NCBI GenBank assembly: GCA_905221615.1
Contig: CAJNDT010006024.1
Span: forward strand, 558,001-622,000
Direction: 5' to 3'
Source: Symbiodinium sp. CCMP2592
Lineage: Eukaryota > Sar > Dinophyceae > Suessiales > Symbiodiniaceae
Length of the DNA stretch: 64,000 nucleotides
How positions within the stretch are numbered: the first letter of the stretch is position 1; every line of letters begins with the position of its first letter. A model generated the notes under the pieces. It was given only the letters and a program-made list of their open reading frames with translations, was not told where the DNA came from and made no database searches. Positions 34,801 through 45,539 of this stretch are shown piece by piece. The translations under genes and the position numbers were made by a program.

Positions 34801-35400
34801 TCCGGGCACCGTACCTCAAGCAGAACTGGGGCTCTGAAGACCTTGTGTTGCGACTTATGGACGGATGTGCAATTGGGCATTTAGTTCACTGGCATGTCAA
34901 TGTACTTGCGTCGAGAAGCAACGAGGGAGTCGAGAACCATATTCCGGCACGGAAATGCCAGGTGTCTAATGTTGGTTGTTGAACCTCAAGACATTTTCCA
35001 TCTGCATTGCTTGCAGGCAGTCGAAGTAGTAGCAGCAGCGGGATGCTCAGCTGGGACCTGCAATTGCAGAAGCACATGTTTCTTTCATGCAAGAATGCCG
35101 CAGCCACAGCTGTTGCAACGTGACCAGGATGAATAAGACTTCACCTAATGGCCGGACGACTTGGGACCCCGAGCTCCTAACCGACTTTGCAAGTGCAAGT
35201 CCCATCATAGTAGACTTCTGACCAATACCTTCCTTGTACTACAGTATCAGTAGCCAAATCAAATTTGCCTTTGCTCTGTACCAGCATTTTCGCGACTGCT
35301 GTTGCTGCACGCGCACGCCAGCATCCCCTAGTGGCACTCGGTCACCATTTTGGAGCATAAGATGGGCATGAGGAACCGGCAACAAATTGTAGCTGGATCA
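31830..35400. other. Mostly unassigned; exon-like frame at 32920-33040
   Basis: After a pyrimidine/GT-rich tract ending TGTGCAG, the frame at 32920 reads LADPWGKGTDEETNFVFMHA followed by AMVYGANQFLAA, which is convincingly protein-like but not recognised. Other frames (32226-32588, 34222-34710) are weak. Confidence 0.3.
33766..33825. repeat. Short inverted repeat
   Basis: GGATGATGGGG and CCCCATCATCC are separated by about 30 bp; a small hairpin, possibly a worn TIR element. Confidence 0.5.
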
Positions 35401-35426
35401 ACATTGAGCCCAAGACACCGATCAAA

Positions 35427-35520
35427 ATGGGGGTGGCGGGGTGGGGTAGGGGGAGGGGCGGGAGGCGTTGGGGTAGGGCCGGGTAGGGCAGGCGCAGGGG
35501 GAGCGGCAGCAGGAGGCGGG
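35427..35520. repeat. G-rich tract
   Basis: Many GGGG/GGGTAGGG runs on the plus strand; could form G-quadruplexes. Confidence 0.7.
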
Positions 35521-35784
35521 AAGGGTGCTATTTGGTTGTGCATCGTTCTCGTTGCCAGTATCACTATCAACAATTTGGTCAGCTCTTCTCCAAGCCGCCC
35601 CCCACGACTTGGCCTTTAGCGTTGCGGCAGTGCTGTGACCCTCCGCATCTTTGTCAAGGTCGGAGTAGTAGCAGTTGCTGACTGCATACTCCGACATGGC
35701 AGACACCACGGGTGCCAGGATCCCAGCCTTGAAGCCCGGACCGTGGGCCCTGCGAGAAATGTCTGAAGCTCGAGGTTGACATGC

Positions 35785-35920
35785 CGAACTCAGCCCCGCA
35801 GCCAGCTCGAGCCCCGGCAGCGGGATCACGAAAGCGCGGTCTTTTCCCTGGCGCAGCAAGCAAGCCTGAAGCTCCCTCAAGGTGTCCAGGGGTTTCTTTC
35901 GAACTGTCTCAATGCTGACT
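35785..35920 (-). CDS. Candidate minus-strand exon, unknown protein
   Basis: The reverse strand reads ETVRKKPLDTLRELQACLL and then RQGKDRAFVIPLPGLELAAG in one frame without a stop, after CAACAACAG or GTCAG. It looks like a real protein segment but is not recognised. The frame stays open to about 35422, ending in a Pro-rich part produced by the G-rich tract. Confidence 0.35.
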
Positions 35921-35929
35921 GTTGTTGAC

Positions 35930-36850
35930 GGTGTTCAGGCAACAGGCTTCACGACAACCTTCTGACATGAAGGGCAACAAAAAGCAAACTTCAGAACAGC
36001 AGCCGACTGGCAGGAGAAGCCGGCTCGAAGGGAATTGAAATCTAAGTCCAACATTATCTTCGTGCTGACACACTGCTGCGCTGCTTGTTTTCAGGCCCGC
36101 CCCTTCCGCAAACAGGGGCTGCAGCAGGGACTGCACGGGCCCTGGACTGTATCCCAGTATTTCGAACGCGAGGACTTTGACGGCGCTGGCAGTTTCGCCA
36201 GGGCTAGGCGATGATTCTCAGCCTGGGGCAAACTGAATGGCCTGCGCTCTAAGACTATAAGATCCATGCTGCTGAGGGGAGGTGAGCTGTCGTCTCCTTT
36301 TTCAAACCTGATGTAGTGGCAACACTAAACCCCCCTCAACCCTAAATCCATGACCCTGAACCAAAGAGGCCTCTTAAAGCCCTGTTGTTTCGGGGGATCC
36401 TTGTTATAAGTATAGCAAACAAAAATGTCCCTAAGCCAGAGCCCAGGACCCGCCTGCAGCTGCTCTTGGCCCGGCTTCCTCAAGAGCACCGTCCAGAGCC
36501 AAGAACAGGAGCTGGGAGCTAGGGGTTTGGGGTTTAGGGGTTAAAGCTTCAAGGCTTAGGGTTGAAGACTTATTTAGGGTTTAGGGTTTAACAATTAAGG
36601 GTTTAGGGTTTAAAACTTTCGGGTTAAGGATTGAAGCTGGGAGGGGTTGCACTAAGCGTTTCTTGGGCTACTCTTGGGGTTTATCGCTGTGAGGGCCTTT
36701 GACTAGGCTTCAATGGCTGCTTCGCGTGAAGCGGGGGTTTAGCGTTTGGGGTTTAGGATCGAGGTTTCTCTTGCGGTGTTACGAGTAGGCCAGGAATTTC
36801 AACGATTGTTTGGGTTTAGGTTTATAAATTCGGGGTTTGGGTTTTTGATC
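35930..36850. repeat. Unassigned DNA with telomere-like repeats
   Basis: CCCTAAA-like words at about 36326-36360. GGGTTTAGGG-like words at 36520-36620 and 36735-36845. No gene seen between. Confidence 0.6.
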
Positions 36851-37012
36851 AAAGTACCGGCCGAGTGCTGACCCTAATACCTTTGAGGTCCAGGTATAAA
36901 AGCAAGAAGTTATCAAGAAGGGTCGCGCTGTGTTCAGTAGTGGTGGCAACAGCACCTGTGATCATAGTCGTCGCGGGTCGGGACAAGGAGAGTCCTGTTT
37001 TGTCGTCGCCAC

Positions 37013-37215
37013 CATCCCACCCACCATCCCACCATCCCACCATCCCACCATCCCACCATCCCACCATCCCACCATCCCACCATCCCACCATCCCACCATC
37101 CCGCCATCCCACCGCACCATCCCAGACCATCCCAGACCATCCCAGACCATCCCATCATCCCATCGTCCCATCATCCCATCATCCCACCATCCCACCTTCC
37201 CACCATCCCACCATC
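37013..37215. repeat. CCATCCCA octamer array
   Basis: CATCCCAC repeated about 20 times with CATCCCAGAC variants in the middle. Reads Pro/His/Ser on plus and Gly/Trp/Met on minus; not a gene. Confidence 0.95.
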
Positions 37216-38150
37216 CCACCACCAGCACCACCATCATCGCGATCATCATCATCATCATTATCATCATCATCATCATCATCATCATTGTCGTCATCGTTTT
37301 CATGTTCGTCATAGTCGTTGTCGAAGCCGTCATCACCACGAACATCATCGCCAACAACACCTCCGTCATCATTACAAAAACCCATTACGTCATCATCTTC
37401 ATCGTTCTCCTCCTCCTCCTCCCTCCTCCTCCCCCTCCCCCTCATCACCATCATCATCATCATCATCATCATCATCATGACTATCATTACCAACATCATC
37501 CTCCCATCATCACCATCCTCATCATCGTCCTCCTGCTCCTGCTCATCCTCCTCCGCCTCATCATCATCGTCATCATCGTCCACGTCCATATCCTGATCTA
37601 CGTTTGCTCCGCATCGTCATCATCATCATCATCGTCATCACCATCATCATCATCATCATCACCAACATCATTGTCATCATCAGCCTCAGCATCATTAGCA
37701 TCATCACCGCCATCATCATCATCATCGTCATCATCATCATCACCACCATCATCATCATCATCGTCATCACCATCATCATCATCGTCATCACCACCGTCAC
37801 CATCACCATCCTCATTCTCTTGATGATCAACATCATCGTTATCCTCCTCATCACTACCATCACCACCGCTGTCGTCATCATCTTCCCCATTCTCACGGTC
37901 AGCATCATCCTCATGTTTATCCTACTCCTCATCGTCATCGTCATAGTCACCATCATCATCACCATCATCATCATCATCATAGTCGTCAGAGTTATCAACC
38001 TCGTCGTCATCATCATGGTGATGACCATCTCGGGTTTCCATCATCTTCATCATGCTCAGCCTTATCATAGTGATGATGATTATGATGATGATGGTCAGAA
38101 TCATTGTCAGCACCGTCATCGTCATCATCACCATCACAACCATAATCCCT
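37216..38150. repeat. CAT triplet microsatellite domain
   Basis: Over 900 bp of ATC/CAT triplets with frequent single-base variants. All long frames here (poly-Ile, poly-Ser, poly-Asp, poly-Met) are artefacts of it. 38150-39016 holds no recognised gene. Confidence 0.95.
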
Positions 38151-39016
38151 TTTGTAGCGCCCCCCGTTCGTCTTCTTGAGATCTCTTCCGGCAGCATGTG
38201 TGTGACTTCGTGACGGTACGGGACGGATTCTCGGCCAAGGTCTTCAAGCCTTGCAGTTTCTCTCAGAGACACTGCGCCGCTCCTTGCTGAGACACGGCCG
38301 CAGCAAGAACTAGCTGTAGCAGCTTCAAAGATTCCTCAGGCTTTTGCAGGCTGCCTGTGATTGCTCTCAGCTTTTCGGGTAGATTTGTGTGTCCTATGTT
38401 GCTGCTTAGCTTTGGCTTCGCCGAGGAAGCATATGGAGCTGCAGCACGTGCAGGGCTGGAGGCATGACGTGTTCTCCGTGCAGGGTTTCAGTTTGGCAAG
38501 CAAGGTGTCTTCCCTAGCTAGCGACGCACAGGAGTCAGAATGACCGGAAGCGCAAGCGTGACAAATCAGTGAGGGAGCCTCTCGGCGGGATATTGATTGG
38601 ACTCGTTAGGTTGCAGGTGAGGGTGCCCTTTGCCTGTAGCAGATCTGAATCTGCCCGTGTCTGAAATTCTGCATTGCGATTAACTGAACTCGCATGCGAT
38701 TGACCCCGCACATAGAATCTTGTATCATGACATCAATGCCAAGCGGTGATATTCAAGCACTGCTCTATATAGATATTGCGCTCAAACCTAGGCGAGAGTT
38801 TAGGCTTCGCGGTCTTTCTTGGTCGGTCCGCTAATTAGTCGGTTAGGATGCTGGTGGGTTCCGCAGATATCATCGTTATCCTGTTAGTCTTGCTGTGGTC
38901 GATTGGTCGCTGCATCTGCGTTGCCGATGCTGCATCAATATTTGTATGAGCTCGCTTGTTTAATTTGCTTTGCTGTACTCTTGCGGTGCCGTGGCAGAGG
39001 ATTTACTTTTTTCGTT

Positions 39017-39447
39017 ATGTCTGCAACACTGCACGAACTAGTTACCAGTTCTAGTTCCAGTCTGGCAGGGTCAGCCCTGGGTATAAGGGAAGTCGGCATA
39101 AGGCCTCGCCCTGCAAAGAAGCGGAGTGCGAGAAGCCTGCTGACGTTCACCAAGGACGACGGGGGAAGGGGCGGTGCTTTGAATTCCGAAAATAGGGGTA
39201 CCTTATTTTATGGGGTTCCTTATGATAAGGGTCCTACTATCTGGGGTACTCTATTAGGATCCCCTATTTTCGGAAACTCCCCCTTTTGGTGTTCGGAGAA
39301 GGAATGGAAGCGAACCGCGCAGTTGATTTGAAAGACTTGTACAGGGCTGCAAAAGCAACCTGCGGCTTGGAAGTCTTTCCTAGGAATCCAGGGCTGCGAA
39401 AAGCTTTTGATACCCATGTTGTTTTGAAGGATGGTTGCGATGATTAG
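39017..39447 (+). CDS. Small gene split by a family C element, unknown function
   Basis: Exon 1 (ATG 39017 to 39173) ends in a basic, Ser-rich stretch and TFTKDDGGRG. Exon 2 (39302-39447) reads MEANRAVDLKDLYRAAKATC and ends in TAG. Removing 39174-39301 (GTGCTT...GAGAAG) joins the two in frame (phase 1), giving about 100 residues. Without splicing the frame runs through the TIR element and stops. The product is not recognised. The start is chosen as the first ATG in an otherwise longer frame. Confidence 0.4.
39178..39280. mobile_element. Family C TIR element, copy 1, probable intron body
   Basis: TTCCGAAAATAGGGGTACC at the left mirrors CCCCTATTTTCGGAAACTCC at the right. It fills most of the predicted 128-bp intron 39174-39301. 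Confidence 0.8.
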
Positions 39448-39499
39448 GGTGTCCAAACTACGGCTTGGGCCCACCCCTGTGCGAGCATCACTAGTCGTT

Positions 39500-39640
39500 G
39501 TGGTCGCGTAGTCGTAGTGTTAGTGGCAGTCGTCGCGGTGGTGGTGACGGTGGTGGTGGCGGCGGTGGTGGTGGTAGTAGTAGCAGCCGTAGTCGCAGTC
39601 GTCGTCGTTGTACTGGTAGGAGTAGTGGTGATTCTCAGCG
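39500..39640. repeat. GTG/GTA triplet repeat
   Basis: GTGGTGGCGGTGG-type triplets. Poly-Val frame not counted as a gene. Confidence 0.85.
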
Positions 39641-40450
39641 GTAATTACTGGCAGGCTCAGCTACCACGGCTCAATCGCTCTAGCCGCTCAGTGCCCTGAC
39701 GGCGTTGTTATTGGTGGAGAGTAGAGCGGTTATGCACAGCAAGAAGATCCTACTTTGCGCGTGGGACTGCCGGGCTATCCTGAATCAACCCAACACGCTG
39801 GTTCTTGGGGGGTAAACAACGCCAAAGTCTGCGTCTTCAGCTCGTACGGTGCTCAGAAGACTTTCGACAGTTGGTAGTAAGGGGGCTGTTGCCTCAGCTG
39901 ATTCCAAAGAATAATGGTAGGACCTCCACAGAACTGCTCAGAGGCCACTGCTTCGTATCGCTTAGTTTGCTAGGCTTGGACACAGCATCTTGAGAGGAGA
40001 AGCAGAAGTCTGGCCCCGGCCGTAGAGACCTCAGTGCCTGTGTGGGCTTCAGGCTTCAGGAGTTCGGAGAAGATCTGCAGAGCCGGGAGAGGGGCACCAC
40101 AGCCGAAGCGTTACTTACGTGGCAAGTGGAGGAGCACGGTGAAACGGCTCAACCCCAGAAGAACCCTTGAGCCACAGACAGCTCTCAAACCCGAAGCCGC
40201 TCACAACCTTCTGGAAGCGCCGCTCAACTGCCTCCTTCCTCCGAGTTGCTCCAGGTGGAATCTGCATCATGAGATCCGGGAATGGGGTCCGCGTCTGCTT
40301 CTCGACGCAGCGATTCTGTTTGATTGTGGCCACGGGAATGAACTTGGTTTGAGCCTCCATGTCACCGCCCCTAAACCCTAAACCCTAAATCCCTTAAACC
40401 CCTACACCCCAAATTCCTAAACCCTAACCCCTAAACCTCAAACCCAATCG
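39641..40450. other. No recognised gene; telomere-like repeat at 40370-40450
   Basis: Frames on both strands at 40034-40381 are open but show no domain. CCCTAAACCC words follow. Confidence 0.4.
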
Positions 40451-40776
40451 GAGGCTATTTTGCCAGGGCCATCATCGCCGGCATTGCGATCTCCTCACAC
40501 TGTGCCTCTCGGCTCGGGCGGACGTATGACCTGCTGCAACCGTAGGTCGTAGAGCTGAAGCACCGAATTCCTCGAAGATCCCCCAACACTGTAGTGAACC
40601 CAAGCCCCGAAGCCGTACACCTCGCACCCTAAACCTCAAAAGCCATGTTGAACCTCCTGGCCTGTGGTGCACAACAGGTTCGCGGCGAAGAAGAGGCCAA
40701 AGCTCTGAGGGACTTCTTGGACAAGGCCCATCTTTCTTCACCGCTCTGCTTTGGGATTTCGGTTTTTCGGGAGCTA

Positions 40777-40893
40777 CAATAGGGGCCTAAATAAATACCA
40801 ATACCAGTTCTATTTTGGGGGCGCCTTATTACAAACATAGCATAATGGGCCCGCGAACCCTATTCATTCTATTGCTGAGGCACCTATATTAGG
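40777..40893. mobile_element. Family B TIR element, copy 4
   Basis: Left AATAGGGGCCTAAATAAATA; core CATAATGGGCCCGCGAACCC; right GAGGCACCTATATTAGGG. Confidence 0.85.
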
Positions 40894-41634
40894 GTTTTGG
40901 AGTTCAGGCTTTCGGGCTTTGTGGGTGGATTTGGCTCTCCCTACATGTAGCTCCCCGACATGAACACCACTTCGGCCTCAAAACCCAGCAATATCTATGA
41001 GTCTCAGAAGGTTCAGGGCTTATGACAGAACTTTCCGAAGCTATACTTGAGCTAAGAATGATCATAGAATTAAGAGTAGGTGTCGGATACTGGGAGTGGC
41101 AGGTGTCTTCTTCGCGCTGGCAGAGCTTGGTGGAGCCGGACGCAGGAGGTCTCCAGCTCAGGGTGTTCAGGGTTCAAAGGACTCTCAACTGTTTTTCCTC
41201 ACGTGTGACCAGAAAGCCCAGCTTAAGCCGAGACCAGAACCCCCAAACTTCACCACCACAACCTCAATCCTAGGTCCTGATGAAGCCCAAAACCCGAAAC
41301 CCTACACTAAATCCTAAACCTTAAACCCTAAACCCCCTGAAGCCTTCCTTCGACTCGAAACTCCGCAACCCGCCCAAAAGCCAGCGCCCGAACGACCTGG
41401 CTCCAAGGGTTTGGGCTCCTGCCGGCCTTCGAAGGCCCCTGCCAGGCACCGCGGGTTCAAGGTTTTTCGGTGTCAGGGTCTTGCGTTTAGAGGTGTTAGG
41501 AGGTTGCAGGCTTTCGGGCTTATACAGCCTAAGATTTCAGGGGTTTGGGGCTTTTAGCATCTTGGGAAAGGGATTTAGGCCTGTAGGCTGCTCAGCTTAG
41601 GGTTTACGGTTTTGCGTTGTGTGGAGAAGTAAGG
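40894..41634. other. No gene seen; telomere-like repeats
   Basis: Short CCCTAAACC words at 41285-41335 and GGGTTT words at about 41590-41605. Confidence 0.4.
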
Positions 41635-41796
41635 ATGCAGATCTTCTTTGTAGAAGCTCGTGAAGTCAGAAGGGTATTGGCAGGGTTGCGCCCGAGGCAG
41701 GCCCTTGCTTGTGCAAACTTCTCTGCCCAAGAAGTTGTGGATGTTTTGCTGCCATTAGTGGAGAAGTCCAGCTTCGCTCTTGTTGACGACTTGTGA
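41635..41796 (+). CDS. Short ORF or first exon, unknown
   Basis: ATG to TGA, 53 codons, with a convincing mix (MQIFFVEAREVRRVL, later NFSAQEVVDVLLPLVEKS). No family known. It may be one exon of a larger gene. Confidence 0.35.
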   Translation: MQIFFVEAREVRRVLAGLRPRQALACANFSAQEVVDVLLPLVEKSSFALVDDL

Positions 41797-42313
41797 AGCG
41801 TGAACTGTAGTGGGCCGACTGTTGTACGCTCGACTTCGTCAAGACAGTAGTCATAGCACGAAAGTCTCGCCATCGGGACGATTGTCTGCCAGGAAGCCCC
41901 TCGCCTGTGGCGCTTCCGCGCAACTGTCGACGCACGCCGTTGGGTGGGCCGGGTGCACAGAGATCCGGGAGCGCGAGCACGACAGTGCTGAGCCAATGTC
42001 CAAACAAGCATTTGGGAGCGCGGCACAGAGTTGCAGTGCTTCTGTGTAGCACCCTTAACCGCAAATTATGAACTAAAGCCCTAGACCCTGAAGCCCGCCA
42101 GGAGCGCCAGTAGTAGCAATGAGGCAGGAAGCTGAAACCTTAAGCTCTAACCTCCCAACCGCAGACCTTGAACCCTAGACCCCCAGCCCAAAGCAAGGCG
42201 GAGCGGGAGCGGAGCCGGGGTTTCCGAGATTCGATCCCTTTTGGGACTCTGAGGTCGCACCTTGAGCTCCCGGCAGGTGGCTTCGCTGGGGGAGGCTCCG
42301 GGCTGTACTTTTT

Positions 42314-42388
42314 GGGGGCCTGAATAACTACCGATACTATTTTGGGGGCCTCCGGATCATACTTACGGTATCCTGGGCCCTATAAAAA
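42314..42388. mobile_element. Family B TIR element, copy 5
   Basis: GGCCTGAATAACTACCGATA then ACTATTTTGGGGGCC. The right half is worn. Confidence 0.65.
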
Positions 42389-42492
42389 TGGTGGTCGAGG
42401 AGTTCGGGAGTTTCGGGTTTTGGGTTCGAGGCTTGCAGAAAGTCTTCAGACAAGCTCTGAAAACAACCAATGTAACAAGAGCCGCAGGGTGT

Positions 42493-42593
42493 ACTATAGG
42501 GGCCTAAATAACTACCTATACTATTTATTTTGGGGCCCCCTTTTTGTAACATATCCCAACACCCTATTCTAATTATTCAGGCCCCTATATTAG
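42493..42593. mobile_element. Family B TIR element, copy 6
   Basis: Left CTATAGGGGCCTAAATAACT and right AATTATTCAGGCCCCTATAT, mirror ends of a 100-bp element. Copies 5 and 6 lie only about 105 bp apart. Confidence 0.9.
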
Positions 42594-42599
42594 ATGTAT

Positions 42600-43550
42600 C
42601 GACACCATGGCCCATGGCTCGGCCTATCTTGGTGCCGTTTCAGGTCGGAGTCTAGAGTAGGTTTGAGCCCTCTCCATAGTGCATAAGCACGATGCTATGT
42701 GAAGTCTGAGCCGCCGCTTTCGCAGGAATGCCGGCTTGACTCAGGTCTTTCGGAAGCCATATCATATTCGCAAGGCTTTGTTGTCGGTGTGTCTGTTTGT
42801 TCGCGGCCGCTATCACAGGTTTGCCAGGCAGAGAATTACACTTCTTTCGCAGCCGTATATTTGCTTGAGTTGGGACGATGTCATCTGCCTGACAAAAGCT
42901 GGCTCACCAAGAGACATGGGAACTAACTCAGCATCCGGCATGTCGACGCCGTATCAGATGAGCCGCATCCCCAAGGGCATTGGTTTCTGTCACATGTTAT
43001 GCTTGTCAGTGGTCCCGAACTCTTGCTTACAATTGTTATTTTGGGCCACCCTGAACTTGTGTAGACCGAGCACTGCAAAACCAAGCTGGCCTAACGTGTC
43101 GTGCAATACTTAAACTTAAGACTGTTTTGACTCCGCTTGGAGTGCTTGGCATGCTGCTGATGTCGCGCAGCAGCAAGCGCCACAAAACCGAGCCGGAGCA
43201 TCCATCGGAGAGTCTTGGGCAGGAGCGCTTTCTGGGACAGGGCTACATAGCCTTCTCAGAGGACCCTTGTAGAGCCCACAGAGTAGCCTCACAATACTCT
43301 TATGGTGACCTTATCTAGCTGGAGGGCCGAAGCATAGAGGCGTACTGTACCGTTGAGAAGCGTCATTCGGCAGCTGCACCTCAGATGTCATTTGGCTGTT
43401 CAAGGGCGCCAACGTGCCGCAGAGCTGTTGCTGAAACTGTTCATCCATTTTCCAAGCTTTCTCATGGTGACTGTTCTTGTATATCCCGAGATACAGAGTT
43501 CAACGGAAGCACAATTACGAGTGTAAGTATGCCTGTCATTTGTAAGCTTT
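42600..43550. other. Unassigned; weak frames
   Basis: A frame at 43127-43318 (contains SSKRHKTEPEHPSES) is polar and could be an exon. No domain. Confidence 0.25.
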
Positions 43551-43551
43551 T

Positions 43552-43700
43552 TTGAGCATCATCTCATCATCATCAGCACTATCATCAGCTCCATCATCTT
43601 CAGTGCTTCCGTGGCATTACCCTTATCAACATCATCATTCTCATTGTCATCGCCATTTTCATTGTCTTTCCAGTAGTCATCAGTGTCACCATTATCACTA
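43552..43700. repeat. CAT triplet repeat
   Basis: ATCATC-type triplets with variants; 43701-43997 holds nothing recognised. Confidence 0.8.
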
Positions 43701-43997
43701 TCAGCTTCAAGCTTCAGTCAGTCGTGACATGGGCGAGAACGCCTTGCCCGGTTCCAGGCCTTTGTAAGAAGAATATGAAAAGAGTAGGAATAATAAGAAC
43801 TGTATTAGTAGCAATAGTAATACTCGTAATGCTTATGACTGCGAGCAAAAAAGGGTGATGATGCTTCGGACAGGAACCCTTTCAATTGAAGGAACCCTAA
43901 ACCCCAAGCTATATCACACCCTATAATATCCCTAAGGAACCCCTGAAGGAATCTTGGGCCCCTAGGCTTTCGGGTTTAGGAAGCTGAGGACCCCTTC

Positions 43998-44104
43998 ATA
44001 TAGGGGCCTAGAAAATTACTTATGCTATTACTATTTTGGGGGGTTCCTGATTATAATTAGTGGGCCCCAAAACCTTGTTCTAATCCTTAAGGCCCCTCTA
44101 TTAG
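43998..44104. mobile_element. Family B TIR element, copy 7
   Basis: ATATAGGGGCCTAGAAAATT ... TCCTTAAGGCCCCTCTATTA. A TTTAGGG stretch lies beyond at about 44265-44285. Confidence 0.85.
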
Positions 44105-44509
44105 AGCACCCTTATAGTAAGCCCTTTAAAGGAGCCCTATGAAACCCGATTCTAAGTCTTAAGGCCCCTATACTATGCCGCTGATGGCAGCCTCGGCAGG
44201 CTTGGATACGCCGCGCCAGGAGCGAGCATGTCATTGCCGCCGAGGATGAGGTGCTGAGGGTGGGGGTTTAGGGTTTAGGGTTTAGTGGGTGAGGTTGGGA
44301 ACAGACAGGTGCAAAGGACCGTCGAAATATGAAGGGATGTCGTCTTTTCGTAGATTTGCTAGTCCTTTCTTATCCTAGCTAGTCAGCTAGACAGCTTGCT
44401 ATCCTGGATCTAGCTCGAGCTTCAAGGATGTAGGATGGACCCACCATCCGTACAAGAGGCCTCGCTTCGTAAGCATAGACCGCAATGGTAATTGTGGTAA
44501 TCGTAGCAA

Positions 44510-44574
44510 GAACAGGCTCAGAAGTCGGAATAGTAGCAATCGTCATCACCGTCGCCATCATTGTCATCATCATC

Positions 44575-44610
<36 letters not shown>

Positions 44611-44645
44611 CAGTATCTTCATCGCCGTCGTCATCGTCATGAACA
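44510..44645. repeat. ATC/CACC triplet repeat
   Basis: GTCATCATCATCACCACC-type triplets. Confidence 0.85.
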
Positions 44646-44723
44646 TCACTGTCACCGTTTCGATTCATCCTACACCACTTTTCGCACTAATGTTTCCCGC
44701 GAGCTTGCAGCAATGTTGAGCTG

Positions 44724-45080
44724 TTGGGATACTCGAGCTGCTCGGATGTCGTTGAGTTGATGGTCTCGATTTCGCAGCAAGAAGATCGCGTAGAGGTCGT
44801 TCCGGCCCATGTGCAGGCCTGCCGCCACCACACTCACCGCCAAAGCGTGGATCCAGAATTTCTGGAGGAGCTAAAAAGAAGGCAAGCCCGCAAAGAAGCG
44901 GCTTTCATGCCTCAACCTGCCCATGTGCAGGCATGCTGCGTAATGCCATCGAAGCAGTAGGCATGCTTGTCTTCCCACAAGCCTTTGCCTCCATGTCCTG
45001 AAGGCGGGAAGAATACAAAAAGAAGAAGGCAGCTGCAGCCCGGCAGAAAGTTGACCCAACACACTTTTCATGACGTTCAC
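44724..45080 (+). CDS. Exon-like frames of an unknown Lys/Arg-rich protein
   Basis: Frame 44724-44960 reads VVELMVSISQQEDRVEVVPA and then SVDPEFLEELKRRQARKEAA. A second block near 45010-45080 reads REEYKKKKAAAARQKVDPTH and ends in TGA. Both look coding and may be exons of one gene. The joining intron is not resolved. No family recognised. Confidence 0.35.
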
Positions 45081-45131
45081 ACTTTTCTTTGAGAACGGGT
45101 GCTGTCGGTCCCTGAGCGAACAGCCACAGAC

Positions 45132-45144
45132 AACCCCTTCATTG
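45132..45144. repeat. 13-bp direct repeat flanking family A copy 4
   Basis: AACCCCTTCATTG, repeated exactly at 45272-45284. Confidence 0.7.
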
Positions 45145-45153
45145 CCCCCCTAC

Positions 45154-45260
45154 TTAAAGGATCATGGGACTTAGTATCTAGGGTTATAATTAGGGTAGCT
45201 ATGCTTAACCTCAGTTAAAGTACTTATAATCGTACTTACTAAGTCCCATGTTCCTCCAAG
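45154..45260. mobile_element. Family A TIR element, copy 4
   Basis: AAAGGATCATGGGACTTAGT at the left and TTACTAAGTCCCATGTTCCT at the right. The outer right end CCAAGCACCCCC mirrors the outer left end of copy 3. Confidence 0.9.
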
Positions 45261-45283
45261 CACCCCCAAGTAACCCCTTCATT

Positions 45284-45292
45284 GGTATATAC

Positions 45293-45327
<35 letters not shown>

Positions 45328-45332
45328 TATAC
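45284..45332. repeat. TA microsatellite
   Basis: TATATA runs just after the second 13-bp repeat. Confidence 0.9.
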
Positions 45333-45355
45333 CCCAAGTAAAACCAAGCTAAGAG

Positions 45356-45425
45356 GCCGACCAGAGCAAAGTGCTCAGCTTGGAGCAGATTGCGGAGGTC
45401 TTCGGCCCTGAGGCAGAAGAGTAAA
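45356..45425 (+). CDS. Terminal exon, unknown protein
   Basis: The frame EADQSKVLSLEQIAEVFGPE ends in TAA at 45423-45425 after an AG-rich acceptor region. It faintly recalls an EF-hand edge, but this is too short to assign. A family C element starts 9 bp after the stop. Confidence 0.4.
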
Positions 45426-45433
45426 GGGATCTG

Positions 45434-45534
45434 GGAGTTTCCGAAATTAGGGGTACCTTATTTTGGGGGTCCTTCCAATAAGGATCCTACTATTTAGGGT
45501 ACTATATTAGGGTCCCCTATTTTCGGAAACTCCC
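45434..45534. mobile_element. Family C TIR element, copy 2
   Basis: Best-preserved copy, 101 bp: GGGAGTTTCCGAAATTAGGG ... CCCCTATTTTCGGAAACTCC then C. It is flanked on both sides by ATCT (45430-45433 and 45535-45538), a 4-bp target duplication. Confidence 0.92.
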
Positions 45535-45539
45535 ATCTG

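Noticed and set aside
37013..37215. Regular 8-bp repeats as a CRISPR-like array
   Set aside because: Units are contiguous with no unique spacers; it is a simple tandem repeat.
37179..38179. Long poly-Ile, poly-Ser, poly-Asp and poly-Met frames on both strands
   Set aside because: Produced by the CAT triplet repeat.
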